From the NCBI RefSeq assembly GCF_037126465.1, contig NC_088206.1, positions 32,800,790-32,864,789 of the forward strand: 64,000 nt of DNA, given 5' to 3'. How positions within the stretch are numbered: position 1 is the stretch's first letter; every line of letters starts with the position of its first letter. Shown in pieces: positions 40,719 through 52,199 of this stretch. The notes below the pieces were generated by a model. That model had not been told where the DNA came from. It saw nothing but the letters and a program-made list of their open reading frames with translations, and did not search any database. The position numbers were made by a program, and so were the translations under genes. The stretch comes from Ornithodoros turicata (taxonomy: Eukaryota; Arthropoda; Arachnida; Ixodida; Argasidae).

Positions 40719-40916
40719 TATATTAGCCACCGAAGACACGCCGATACCAAGCAAGTCCGAACAGCAAGCCTTTAATGTCCCAAGCAACCAAAAACAGTCC
40801 TACAAGCTGGGCACGTGCCTCGTGCCTCTAACATTCTCGTCGTCTTTATCGTTATATGGCAATACATAACAGGCGTCAGCGCCTCTTTTCCCTGAGTTGT
40901 TGCATTCGTTGATTTC

Positions 40917-40985
40917 CGGGCGTATGAGGCTTACATGTTTGTGTCGTCCCTAAGTGTGGTCTGCCTCGGCCAAATCTCATTGTTT
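40917..40985. repeat. Inverted-repeat arm paired with 29700-29774
   Basis: Reverse complement of the left arm (GCGTATGAGGCTTACATG, AAGTGTGGTCTGCCTCGG). See the entry at 29700. Confidence 0.75.
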
Positions 40986-41183
40986 AGTATCACTCCGCGT
41001 AAGGAAGCCTCCGTATATCAAACCCCCATCCTTCCTTCTCGTGGTGTGAGTCAGAGGAGATCAGAAGGCCATTGTAGGAGGCTCACTTGGCGCCTTCAAA
41101 GCGGATTAACTGATGGCCAAGGTTGATAATACCGGCCCTTGGTAGGCTTTCCGAAGCGAAAACTGCCAAGAAAACAGCAACCA
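40986..41183. other. Unassigned sequence before element B
   Basis: No gene recognised. The last bases, CAACCACACTTGTG, may be the left end of a GTAAC-rich repeat (46754-47626) into which element B inserted. Confidence 0.35.
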
Positions 41184-41576
41184 CACTTGTGGATTGTATC
41201 TCATTACGGCCGATGTCTCAATACGGCCGAAAGTCTCAATACAGCCGATAATCCTTTAATCCCCAAGTGTCTCATTACGGCCAAAGTCTCAATACGGCCG
41301 AAGGCAGTCTCATTACGGCCGAAGGTGTCTCATAACGGCCAAATGTCAAAATGTGTATTGTAACCTGCATTGTTATGCAATGTCGCAGCAGGTATGGATA
41401 TATATTCAGCAGGGTATAAGCCATGCACTGTGCCCTTAGGGCCCTTATCATATTTATATACACATATTGCGAGACAAACGGTATGTTATCATACCACAGC
41501 ACAATGCAACATATTGTGTAATGTGTACTCCCACAAGGTAGTGTAGGCTGTGATGTAGGCTACTATGTGGAGTTAG

Positions 41577-41732
41577 CTACTTGTAGAGAGCTAGATGAAT
41601 ATTGGCTTTGTTGTGACGCCTTTGCAGCCATCCTACAGTCATTGGCCATGACAGAGCACCTATCTCAGTCGATGTCAGTTTATTTCCATTCGCCTTACAA
41701 TGATACAATTCTTGCTTCTGGAATGAGTAAAC
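41577..41732 (-). pseudogene. Element B minus-strand gene, last exon (unrecognised)
   Basis: Counterpart of 28279-28449 in element A. The acceptor is CTTGCAG; the exon reads VYSFQKQELYHCKANGNKLT, then a SWPMTVGWLQRR motif, and stops at 41577. It shares the upstream exon 42156-42246. The reading frame is conserved between copies although downstream sequence has diverged by an indel. Confidence 0.5.
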
Positions 41733-42155
41733 CTGCAAGAAGCGATGAGCAACCATGAATAGGCTAGAATATTTAAAAAAAATAACAACAAGCATTTGTC
41801 TCTACATGGCTCGTTTTAATGTGCACAAGCTGCACACGTGTTGATACGTGTCTGCTATTTCATACAAGGTTAACATAAATATTCATTTAGACAAAAGAAT
41901 GACAAGCCTTAAAAATGTGACTTCCAGGTAAACACAGAGCATGACCATGATATGAATATAGGTTCAGTAGTTCATTCCCTTAATGGAAACATGTGAATAT
42001 CAAATAGTAATACATTACAATTCATGAAATGATGCATGCATAACTTTCCATTTCTGGTTTCTTTTTTATAAAAGTAGTGCACGAATTAACATTCGTGCAC
42101 TACTACAAAATTTCTCACTTCACAACAGAACCTTATGAAGATCTTAACAGCTCAC

Positions 42156-42246
42156 CTCTTCGCCAGGACTCCCTGGGCAGCAACATCCTATTAGCCATGT
42201 TGTTGTTTTTCTTTTTCGGAATCCTTCGTGCAGCCACATACCATGC
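42156..42246 (-). pseudogene. Element B minus-strand gene, exon 1 remnant (unrecognised)
   Basis: Acceptor TTTCCATTCCAG at its upper end, donor GTGAGC at its lower end, peptide WYVAARRIPKKKNNNMANRM and then LLPRESWRR. It is 91 bp, equal to the element A exon. The basic stretch RRIPKKK could be a nuclear signal, but that is speculation. Confidence 0.45.
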
Positions 42247-42559
42247 CTGGAATGGAAAACCAGCTATAAATAACAATGTATTTGAATGACTTCCTCTTGA
42301 AGTATTTATTCTAATCAGATATGCTTTGTGCGCGAAGGCACATAAGTACAACATTTGCAGACGTTCGACGTAAGCAGTTCTTGGAGATCAATTCAAGTAG
42401 GCCGACTTGCGCTTTTATTTTTGAAGAAATACGAAGACAAATTTTAACAAATGAAATATGGCTCGCAATGATACGAGTAAATGCTGCTGTACGGTGATGC
42501 ATTATCGGTATCCTATCGTCTTCGAATAAATTTGTTGTTCCTAAACGCGCAACCAACTA

Positions 42560-45000
42560 GAAACGGCGCAAACCTACGAACGGATACCGAGTTACATCTA
42601 TTACAGGCACTTCAGCTGTTTTGATTAATTTAAATTACTCTTATGAGAATCCAACTGGAAATAAAGGGCATGATCTCAATGAATTCTCCCGCAGTTCCAA
42701 TGAGATTCCAATGAAATCAGATGACCAATTCATTCAATGTGCATAAGAGGAGTATTTCTCATTGAGGGAATTGGGAGTTTTGCAGGGAAGCGGCCTTCGC
42801 GACAACGTGTTCCACCATGTTGTGTGGCGAAGGCTGCGCACAGGGAATAAAGAACCAATTCAAGGAATTGGTCTAATGGGTATCAATGAGAAACGCTGAC
42901 TTCCAATTGATTTGATGAGATACTCCACCAATACAAGGAATGCGAAGCCAATTGAATGAATTGGCCCAATGTGAACGAATGAGACACGATCATTCCCAAC
43001 TGAAGGAATGAGATGCTACCTTTTCGGCGCCGTAGCACCTTTCCCCATCCGCGCTCCAAAATAGTTCGCGTGATTTCAAATGTTTTTGAATATTCCCTCA
43101 AAGGTACAGGATCCGTGGTATAACCTACTGTTGCGCCTAACGCTTGAAGCTATTGGTGTTGCAATTCATGCAATATTGCACTGCACAGTAGTGGAAGCGT
43201 CCATCAGTCGCCAGCGGAATAGTCAGTCTCTTATGAATCGTCCAAGTGTGAGGATGGCGGTCGCGCATCTGCATCAATTCGCCCTTTATCTTTGTGATTT
43301 TTTTCCGTTTTAAGGTACGTAGTTGACGTGTAAGGCGTTCCTGTTCTTTGTATGCCCTTACCCCTGCAGGCATTATGAGCGCTGACGGAAAGATAGCAAG
43401 ATGAAGTGGAGTGTTTTAGTGACTGTTACCAACCGCGCTGTGTGAAACGGTATGTAATATACGTTGTTGCCTTCTGACATTATAGCGACGTCATTTGAAA
43501 CGGTATTTGAAATATTATATGAAGTGTATCTGAAATTGTATTTCGTGCAGGTTGAGCCTGTACGAGGCGGCAGGCAAGGGAGTCTTTGTCGCGATGTGGC
43601 TATCACCACGACGTGGGAACACAGTCTCGCCTAAGTTGGAGATGCGTTAATTTTCGCTCAAGAATGGCAGGCTAGACCGTAAATCGTGAGGCGGCAGGTG
43701 TACAAGACAGTGAAGAACATGGTCGTCGAAGAACTCAGTGCTTTAAGAATTTTTTCCACCTGGCGTTGTGCGCTGTTCGTTGTTTGGACGTTGCGAGAAC
43801 GAGCCTCCATGGATTACGGTGGTGTGTGTCGGTGATGAACGGTACGCCTTCAAAGACACGTAAGTGCTGAATTGAGTATTTGTTCCTGCTATTTATTGTT
43901 TCGTGTGGTTTCTCAGTTCCATGAATACTCACACATGTACAAGTCATTTGAAATAACTTTTCGTTTTTGTGTCTTGCTATTTGTTATATTTTCACATCTA
44001 CTGTATTGTTATGTGAACAATAAATTTTCACGAAGAAACCACACAGAGTGTATTTCTTTTTGCAGCCACAACTTCTTTGATTCTTCAACGTAACTTTCAT
44101 TAGGAGCAACGGTTTTGAATGTTACTACTCATAAAAAAAGTGCATTGGCAGGGAGAATATCAGGCTGACTTCAGTGGGAAATTCCTTAGTGCAGCACATT
44201 GGCTCAATGGGACGCAAGACTGACCTCGAATGAGTTTGCATGGGTGCTATTCAATGTGTCTCGAATTGGGCCCCATTGATTTCTACAGAGAATTTTCATT
44301 GAGACCAATTAAAACACCAGTTGTGTCCAATATAATATTTGTTCCAAATCATCTATTGGGAATTGGAATTTCAGGTTTTTTTTTAATGGTGTTTGTCTGA
44401 AAGACGTCCAATTGAATTCAATGAGTTTTTCGGGAAATCTTCAATGGGACCATTTCTAGCAGGGGTGTGGACAGCACACTACTAAGACAGGCAATCTACG
44501 AAAGCATTACTCACCAGAATTCCTGCTTGACTTGGTCTTGGTCAACACTGCGCGATATACGTTGGGGCTGTGGCGATTCATTCAACTCGATTTTTACCGG
44601 AACAACAGGCGCTGCTCGAAAGACAACGACGGAAAATAGAGAGCCGCTATAAAGTCCGCTAACAACAACAACAACTTTATTTTCGGCCTAGGAGAGTGGG
44701 GAGTTTCATCGCAACAGGCGATACTCTACCCCAGTGCTTGGTGGAATGGGGGGAATAAAATAACGAGCCCCTTTACAATAACGATCGAAGTCCGATGGTG
44801 TCCAGAAATGTCAGAAGAGCTTTGAGCGCAGACACATTACAGCACTACAAAGCGATATATGAACACATCGTAAACAGCAACCACTCGCTCACACACACAA
44901 GAAACGAGGTACCCAACGTTGCTAGACACCATCCGAACTCCGAAGTGAGAGTAGCAAAACAACAAGATATCAAAACACGAAAGGAAGAGTATTGATCCCC
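42560..45000. other. Element B private segment with CAATTG-rich repeats
   Basis: 42640-43030 and 44130-44465 are dense in words such as CAATGAGA, CCAATTGAATG and CCAATGAGATTCC, and their complements, suggesting the two ends of one inserted element (about 42.6-44.47 kb) with diverged inverted ends. The interior has no recognised gene. A GGTCCCATTGAAG-like end lies near 44430-44460. Confidence 0.4.
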
Positions 45001-45526
45001 CCCCCCTTCTATAGCATGCAAAACGTGATTTGCGCTGAGATGAACATATATGTTCATGACGCGAGTAATTTTCACTTTTCACTGATCCAAAGGAGGTCAC
45101 GTGGGATTGCTCGACGCTTGCGAAATCAACAATGAAAATGGCGAAACGAAACTTATGAATCGTGCATTTGCTCTTCATGGTAGCTGCCAAAAAATCGAAT
45201 CAAACTTATGGGGCACTGGATTACAGGTATGTTGGCATCTTTTCATTCCTGCATATCATTACACTATACGTGAATACATGGTGTCATGTCATGGGTGTCA
45301 TGTCTCACGATGCTGGGGAACTAGTTGCATGGGGAAGTGTGCATGGTTCTAGACTTTTAATTTTTGATCGCGTAATCGAAATATCGGCACCTCTCGCATT
45401 GTGGCTTGCATGTGACCAACCAAGTGCTGTTCCCTTACTAGCGCTTCCTACAAACGACAAAACGAAACATGTGGGAATGTATATTTTTGATTACTCATAT
45501 GTAACAAGAAAATGTATCGTTTTCAG

Positions 45527-45642
45527 GTTGCTGCCACTACTCCATGTGCCCGCGATTGTCTTGCGTGTATGATTACACTAACGGCGTCGCCCACCACGGC
45601 GGAAGTGTTTTGCGTACACGCGTTTCAGCATGAAGCCTGCAG
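45527..45642 (+). pseudogene. Element B plus-strand gene, Cys-rich exon (unrecognised)
   Basis: 116 bp between a GTTTTCAG acceptor and a CAG/GTAAC donor, open as VAATTPCARDCLACMITLT and ending HAFQHEAC. The element A exon (26370-26485) has equal length and the same splice sites. It precedes exon 46206-46445. A possible upstream exon near 45117-45230 ends LDYR before GTATGT. Confidence 0.5.
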
Positions 45643-46205
45643 GTAACATCTGATGTTTACCCTTCGGATATTCTGAATTTACATATTGTAGCTTAGAGGA
45701 ATTCCGAATGCCCAGAGTGACACACACTTTTAACATTGTGACATCAGTGCAGTGGCATAAGCTCTAATGTAGTGCCCCACGAAAATGAACAAGGGGTAGT
45801 GGTTTATCCAGAATCCCAAGCACGAGAAGGGTGTTGGAAAAAATTGTTGGAATAGTTACGTCATTACAGCTTAACATATCATTACAGACGTATCTGAAGC
45901 TGAAATCGCAAGGGCACCCCCTGTAGGGGGTGCACAGGCAAAAAAGTTAGGGGGGTCTGGATAAAGCACTGACGAGGTGGACTCCTCCACCCAATGTCAA
46001 GCCTCATAAAACACCTCCTGAAATAGTTTCCTGGCTATGCAGCTGCATTATTATGACGTAATTGTCATTGTTGTCCATAATTCTTGAATATGTTTCGAAT
46101 ATATGAAAAAAAAGTCTGCTTGACAGCATATGTCTTATAGTCATCATCAAACAAGAGCATATGTCATTTTGTTCAGTGGCTTATGTACTTTTTTGTAAAT
46201 TTCAG

Positions 46206-46445
46206 GTGGACGTAAATTGTAGAAGGCAGCTAGTGGGGGAGAAGATCATGGTCATAGGTCATGTGACTCCTGGAGCTCCCAGTGGGCTCCCTTGTGGAGT
46301 ACTTTTCAGAACACACACACACACAGTTTGCTCACAGAACCAACGAGTAGGATGTTGCTTGAATACTGAGAGAAAATGGCGTAACACATACAAATATCGT
46401 GTGACACATATGACAATAAAAACATTTTTCACGAGGGATGCATGA
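46206..46445 (+). pseudogene. Element B plus-strand gene, last exon (unrecognised)
   Basis: After TTTCAG the exon reads VDVNCRRQLVGEKIMVIGHV, then PSGLPCGV, a CA-repeat-encoded THTHT stretch, and ends FFTRDA with TGA at 46443. It matches 25563-25799 in element A. The repeat stretch differs in length between copies, so the C-terminal frame may not be real. Confidence 0.45.
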
Positions 46446-46753
46446 AACACTGTCGCAATATTGTGTGCATGAACCATTGTGTGTGACACAAGCCGTGGGG
46501 GCACACCGCCTCGGACACATTTTGGGAAGCATAAAACACAGTATATACAGAGCTACTATGGTGGATGCTTCTTTTTTCTTTTTGGCCGTTATGAGACATG
46601 TTCGGCCGTATTGAGACTTTGGCCGTAACGAGACACCTGGGGATTAAAGGATTTTCGGCCGTAATGAGACTTTCGGCCGTAATGAGACTTCGGCCGTAAT
46701 GAGACTTCGGCCGTAATGAGACTCGGGCCGTAATGAGATGTTACCCACTTGTG

Positions 46754-47626
46754 CCAGTTACCAAAAAATAGGAACTAAATACCGATACCCGTTACTTCAG
46801 AAAAAAGTAACTAAATACGTTACTCGTTACCCAACATACGAAAGTAACGAGTTCTCGTTACTCACAGGTAACGAGTTGAGTTACTTTTACATTACCGCCG
46901 CATAGTTAAAGGAGCCAACAAACATACCGTCACTTGCCTTCAGCTCATTATTAATGAGAAATTGCACTTCACAAGAACCCGATACTCGAAATTTACATCA
47001 GTGATCTTCGTTCTCTTTCGAGTGAAGACATCTGCTGCCGAAGTGGGGAGTGATCGGAGGTTATGAAAACACAAGAAAAGACACTGGTCTTTTTACTGTC
47101 CATCGATACACCCTCGATGACCACACTTCGTGCCACCGATCACTAACGGTTCCCAAAAACAGACGAGGGGCAGCGTCATATGTTAGGGCACTCAGAAGCT
47201 TAGCAAAGACAAGAAAAGGCTAGAAGTCGAAACGCGTTTTTTGTAGCAATAGCACAATTGGTGCCCATTCTTGTGAAAGAGTGATGTCGGAGATTACGGA
47301 AACAAGAGAAAAGACAAGGGCCTTCGTTTAAGACGATTCAGCACGTCAACAACACATCCAGCGAGGGACCGCAATAATACTTTGAGTCACACGTGGTCGT
47401 GGGTCGCGCAGGTCCACGCATTGCGCCACACGGAGTGCAAAAATATGCTCCCCCGCGCTGAAGAAAAGGAACGAGTAACGTCAATAACGAGTTACCAATT
47501 TTTGTAACTGATTCCGTTACTATTACCATTTTTAAAAAGTAACTGTATCGTTACTTCGTTACCAAAAAAAGTAACCATTACCAAGTAACGGGTTACTTGT
47601 AACAAGTTAGGCACAACCCTGGTAGC
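46754..47626. repeat. GTAAC/GTTAC-rich repeat element (hAT-MITE-like)
   Basis: Dense GTTACTCGTTAC, AAGTAACGAG and related words near both edges (46754-46905 and 47470-47600), ending AGGCACAACCCTG. Such self-repetitive ends are typical of some hAT-type MITEs. Element B appears to have landed in its left end (TTGTG/CCAGTTACC). The middle, 46910-47460, has no gene. Related sequence lies at 51158-52004 and 53834-53860. Confidence 0.5.
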
Positions 47627-47727
47627 AGCCTGTTGGTCGGGGACGTCTCCATCCACCAAGGAAACGAAAAGGAGCTGACATGTTGGGTGGTTCCATCTCA
47701 ACTCATGCAAGGTGGTCCGGACGGGTG

Positions 47728-48809
47728 GCAATCATAAGGCCGAAAATCATTAGGCAGAACTATCGGAAGGCCGAAACTCAAAATTCCGAAAAATTAAAAC
47801 ACCGAACAACCAGAAGGCCGAAAAGTCAGGAAACCAAATTATCGAAAGGCCGAAAAATAAGGAACCCGAGATACAAAAACTGTTATTCCAACTGCGATTA
47901 AAAATGAGCTTTATGCCATTGCATAAAGCGCGTCTAGCGCATTCTGTGTTTGTTATAAACAATGACAATAAGTTAAAATGAAAAAAAAAAAAAAAAAAAG
48001 AGCTGCCCGATGACATTTCCCATTCTCATCCCACTTTCAACAACGGCTTCAACCTATGTCATTCCTAAAACCAGTTGCCTATGATCAGCTCTGACTCGAA
48101 ACCACCTAAACCACACCTAAACCAAACCTCTAAACCACACCTAATTGTTCCGCCTTTCGATAAGTAGGGTGCGTAGCCGAGTCAATGACCTGGGACAAAT
48201 GAATTACCATTCTGGAGGAAGTATGTGCTCCTGTGTCAGGGGACAGAACGGTACAGAAAGCTGCAGGTGAAAAAAAAAAAAAAAGTACAGATCTTGTCAT
48301 AGAGATCCTACGCAAGTTTATTCAGCAGAGCAGGCGGTTCAGACGGTTGCTTCACGTTCGGAACACGAATGTAGAGTTTGAGTATACATACGTATATATA
48401 AAGAAAAGGGGGAAGTCCCAAATGTAGAGAAGCGCCATCTCCTCTAGAGTTCATTCAGTGGCATTCCATTCACCTACCAGACACGTTCTTTTTGTAGTAC
48501 ACATGTTGCAGATTATTGTTGCAGGTTTTTTTTCTCTCTGACCAGTCCATTTACGAGCACCAAATGCTATACATTCCAATTACTAGTATTTGATTTCTAG
48601 CACAAGAGCCGCAAAACTTTTCCATAATCTTATCAGAAGAACAATCCCATTCAGTGCTTATTCACTGGTATGTTCACACCCTCCTTTCCATTTTCAGCCC
48701 TCTGATTTTCCGCCTTTTAACATTCGACAGTTCGGCGTAATCATTTTTCGGCCTTTTGGCTTTCGGCCTTCTGATAGTTCGGCGTTATGATTTTCGGCCT
48801 TTTGATGCC
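47728..48809. mobile_element. Element C: transposon with GGCCGAAA-motif ends
   Basis: The left end (GCAATCATAAGGCCGAAAAT) and the inverted right end (GGCATCAAAAGGCCGAAAAT) each contain several repeats of AAGGCCGAAA-TCAT words (47733-47880 and 48685-48809). A poly-A tract at 47979-47999 and another at 48271-48285 lie inside. No gene or clear target duplication was found. The end architecture resembles elements A/B and D. Confidence 0.65.
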
Positions 48810-49051
48810 TGACTCACATTGAGAATGGAACGGCAAGTATTTTTTTCTAGTTTCCGAGAAAAAAAAAAGTCCGAAAGAATCTAGCAGGTCCGACGCGCTT
48901 TTCGGCATAGCGATTTTAGAGAAATGTCGATTGAGTGTATGTGTTGCGCTGTTTGCGCGTTGCGTGCATGAAAATTCGATGTTTACATCCTTCTCTCTAG
49001 ACCATTCCAGTAAAAACGAGTCACTATTTATTTGCATTTCATTGATTACAT

Positions 49052-49335
49052 TAGCAGTTGCGGCAAAGATAATCAGACTCGCACACGTTACAGTACTGTT
49101 CAGGCGTCAGAACGTTTCTCATCAACGCATCGTCCAGCGAAGATACACGGGCGAAGTTCCTTTGAAAATGTATCTTCTGTCTGTGCCTGTTCATGTAGTT
49201 TTGCAGGTATACACAGTCTTTACTTAATTTCATGTTCATAGCGAAGATGCGGACGGCAAAGCAACGGCGAGTCGAAACAGTGTCAAAACACAGCTGAACG
49301 AAATGATTACTGCAACAGGTAGAGGAACCACTCAC
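49052..49335 (-). pseudogene. Possible CARD-like domain exon
   Basis: The minus-strand frame contains NFARVSSLDDALMRNVLTPE followed by QYCNVCES. This resembles the first half of caspase-recruitment (CARD) domains, where an ARV block, a Leu-Asp pair and VLT-x-EQY-x-V recur. Only about 35 residues match and the frame stops at 49052 without the second half. An AG acceptor near 49175 is possible. CARD proteins act in cell-death and innate-immune signalling. This may be a host pseudogene fragment or a chance match. Confidence 0.3.
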
Positions 49336-51157
49336 TCTCGCAATCGCTCCAAACTAACTTGGGTTTTGTGCCTGAAGCCGGATAGGGCTCCGGTGCGGGT
49401 GCCGCTAATCTTGTTGCTCTCCTCGCTGTTCATTAGCAGCGGCGGAGGCTCATGACATGGCAAAGTACTCGCCGACGGGGACAGAAATCGTTGTCTGTGC
49501 TTCCATGCTAACTCAGGGACGTCTCCTCGGGTAGAACACAAGTAACACGGTCCGCTGTCGCACGAAGAACGCGAATATCGACCTTTGAACTTCTCCCAAC
49601 GCTTCCATGGTCATTACACGCACCACAGTCGGACACTGAAATTTTGGCACGCTCTAACGTTTATTGTACAAGGAACAGACCTTCGATTTTCTGTGCACTC
49701 AAATATCATATGGAGAAGCATGTGCCTACGAAGTTTGAAAAATTTTCGAGGTGGGTTTTTTTAGATATGAGCGCTCAAAATCCGCATTTTTTTCAAATGC
49801 CACGTGTTGTAGACGCCTCCGCGCGTAACAGCAACCTGGCCTAGACTCCTAAATTTGATACTGAATTATAGAGCTGAGTCTCCGCTACACGGCGGTACCT
49901 TTCTCGTTTCACTGCCATGTACACAAGTGCCGCAATAGCCGCAAGAATATGAGCGATTTTCGTTGTCGCCACCAACTACATGCCGATTTCTGACTGTCGC
50001 TAAAATGTAGTTCCTGAAGGTGTTCTTTCATGGGGTAGACGCTCGGAGACCATCGCATGCGAAATTCACAAGTTAATTTTTATTTAATTGGTAAGAGTAC
50101 CCAAATGAACATGCACGGCATATGTTTTAGCCGGTGCATCACTAATACCAACCCAAAAGAAATTATTTCGCCAGCATGAACCGTTTTCGAGTCATTCAGC
50201 CGGGAGATTTTAGTGAGGAGCACGGTGTAAGTCAAAAGCAGCAAGACCATACGCAAGTCGAACAGAGTGCGAACCAAGGAAGAAACCACAGACACATTCG
50301 TCCCACAAAGCTGTATTCGCTTCAAGAACCCCTCTTTTCTTAAGAGATTAGCCGCACATTCTTGTCGATCCGAACAAATGCAACAAGGTCATGCGTGTTG
50401 TTGGAACTGCATGTCCCAGCGGTGTATTGCGCGCTTCCTGAACAACGGTACTGGTTACTGCACTCGGCGACTCTAGCGCCATCTGGTGGCTGTCTAGAAC
50501 CCGGCGCCATCTCGTGCCGAGAGTCGGCGAAACGGCGCGGCTGGTATCCCCTCTTAAGCCCTTTTGCAAGAGCAGCCTTTTGGGAAGAAATAGGCCGCAA
50601 AATCTCAAATTGGAACTCTGACCTTACCGAGCAGTGTTTGTTAACTGTTGGGGTTGTACAATGTACAGCTTGGGACAAAAGTTTACAGAACACCATGGTG
50701 TCACGCTTCTCCATTGGAGTGACATCCTATAGCATCAAACAAGAGCGGACTCATATACTGAGAGACTGATAGACAAGTTTCTTGCTTCATCTTTTGCTGG
50801 TAGTTGGCAGGGGACTGCTCCGGTGAAGAAAAGCACTAGTACCGCGAACATTTGTCTCAGGCTGTACACGCCGTGGAGTTGTAGTCATACAAATTCTGAA
50901 CTGCATGCCACTTCTTAAAAAATCTTTGGAAATTTTAAAAACGTTATGCCTTAATTGTTGGCTCTGATCACGATCGAGATGGTGGGGGGCCCGGAGCACA
51001 CGTAACCGTTATGTCCTACAACCTTGCCAGTCTGGAACGTTGCAGACGAGTCGTCAATGCAGGTTGTCCCACGCGTGACGGAACCTTGTGATTTTATGGA
51101 CCTTTCTCGTTTGATGCTCTTCTCTGTAAGTGCACCCAATCAGTCACAAACAGAGTT
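49336..51157. other. Unassigned sequence
   Basis: No gene or repeat boundary recognised. GGCGCCATCT and GCGCCATCTGGTGG words near 50475-50515 are repeated in inverse sense nearby. Open frames overlap on both strands without domain similarity. Confidence 0.45.
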
Positions 51158-52004
51158 CGAGGTAACTCGTTACTGTAACTAAGTTCCTTTTTTTGGTAAC
51201 TTGTAACTTAACTCGGTACTTTTGCGCCGTGGTAACTTTCAGAGGAACTCGTTCCTTTTTCAAGTAAATTTGCCAAAGTAAGTTAAGTTCCAAGTTACTT
51301 TTAATTCGCTTTTTACTGAGGTGCACATATTATCTTGCTTTCTCTCCGGTTCCTTCATGGCAGTTTTTGCCACAAAACGTGATACTGAATCAATTACAGC
51401 ATTTTATTCAGGAAGTAAGAACCGCTTCCATTGAAATGAAGCTGTACCATTGTGCGCCCACAGGGAGTAAGATGCAAAGCGTTCGAATAGACCTCTACCA
51501 GAGAAACGTCATCATGACATTGGTAGACACACTGAAACCAAAACAAAGCGGAAGGAGAGGGCTTGGTTCCAGGAACGGGCACTTGTTCGCTGCCCCCTAT
51601 TGAAAGAAAAGTAGGACCGAAGGTCGCGTCCCTTTCAGGGACCATCGTAATCCCCTCAAGGCCGTGGCTTTCGGGTGCGACCTTGTCCACCTCTTGTTCA
51701 ACTCTACCAAATTTGTGGCGCTGTCGAACGCTATGACGTCATTTGTTTACAAACAGGGAGATGTCTATTGTTGGATATAAACGAAGACGATCTAAGCGTG
51801 TTGCATTCCTCCGCAGGGAACTCAAGGTCTAACTCATCTGCTCACACGCGCTGCACCTGCGTAATGCTATTTTGTGTCCAAAGTAACTTGGAAGTAACTC
51901 GTTCTTTTTTTACGTAACTCAGTAACTACGAGTTACATTTCAGGCTGAAGAACTTCGTTATTAACTTAGTTACATTTTTCACAGGGTAACTTAACTTATA
52001 ACGA
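51158..52004. repeat. GTAACT-rich repeat, left part
   Basis: GAGGTAACTCGTTACTGTAAC at the left and AGTAACTCGTTC, GAGTTACATTTC, GGGTAACTTAAC at the right are of the same type as 46754-47626. It is interrupted at 52005 by the Penelope-type insertion and resumes at 53834 with GTTCTTTTTGACGGGTAAC. 51367-51690 holds no recognised gene. Confidence 0.5.
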
Positions 52005-52199
52005 AGATGGGTAGAAATCCAGCGAACCGGTAGAATGTAGGAAGGGAGTTGCCTCAGGACAGAAGCCGCCGATATTTCGAACAGAGACTGTTTTTCTTCT
52101 GGGCACTGTCCTCATCATTGGCATGGTATTTAAAGGGTTAGGTGTGACGTGTTTAAAGGTTCATGTGAATTGTGGGTCAACAGCCCGGTTACGCCCCAT

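Larger units (their letters stand above)
29858..40871 (-). mobile_element. Gypsy-2: Ty3/gypsy LTR retrotransposon with nested insertions
   Basis: The outer ends are TG...CA with target duplication GGCGT at 29853-29857 and 40872-40876. The LTRs are 158 bp once nested insertions are removed: the 3' LTR is 29858-29919 plus 35557-35652, the 5' LTR is 40121-40127 plus 40721-40871. They differ at only two positions by eye (T/C near 29891 and G/C near 35612), so the insertion is fairly young. The internal region codes for gag, protease, RT, RNase H and integrase but is broken. A 5.6-kb TTAA element sits in the 3' LTR, a TA MITE in the 5' LTR and a SINE fragment between protease and RT. Confidence 0.9.
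41192..46745. mobile_element. Element B: second copy of the 8-bp-TSD transposon (inverted relative to A)
   Basis: CACTTGTG flanks it at 41184-41191 and 46746-46753. The ends GATTGTATCTCATTACGGCC (left) and GGTAACATCTCATTACGGCC (right, inverted) correspond to the right and left ends of element A. Shared segments include four exons with identical splice sites. B is 1.8 kb longer than A, mainly through 42560-45500, which has no counterpart in A. A has a fold-back element and a MITE missing from B. No transposase was recognised. Confidence 0.85.

Noticed and set aside
41178..47626. A single hAT element enclosing element B
   Set aside because: The ends CAACCACACTTGTG and AGGCACAACCCTG look paired, but the expected 8-bp duplication is not present; kept only as a repeat.
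52060..52120. Hammerhead ribozyme in the Penelope-type arms
   Set aside because: TGATGAGG and CGAAA are spaced plausibly, but the invariant C before UGAUGA is A and no cleavage site could be paired.
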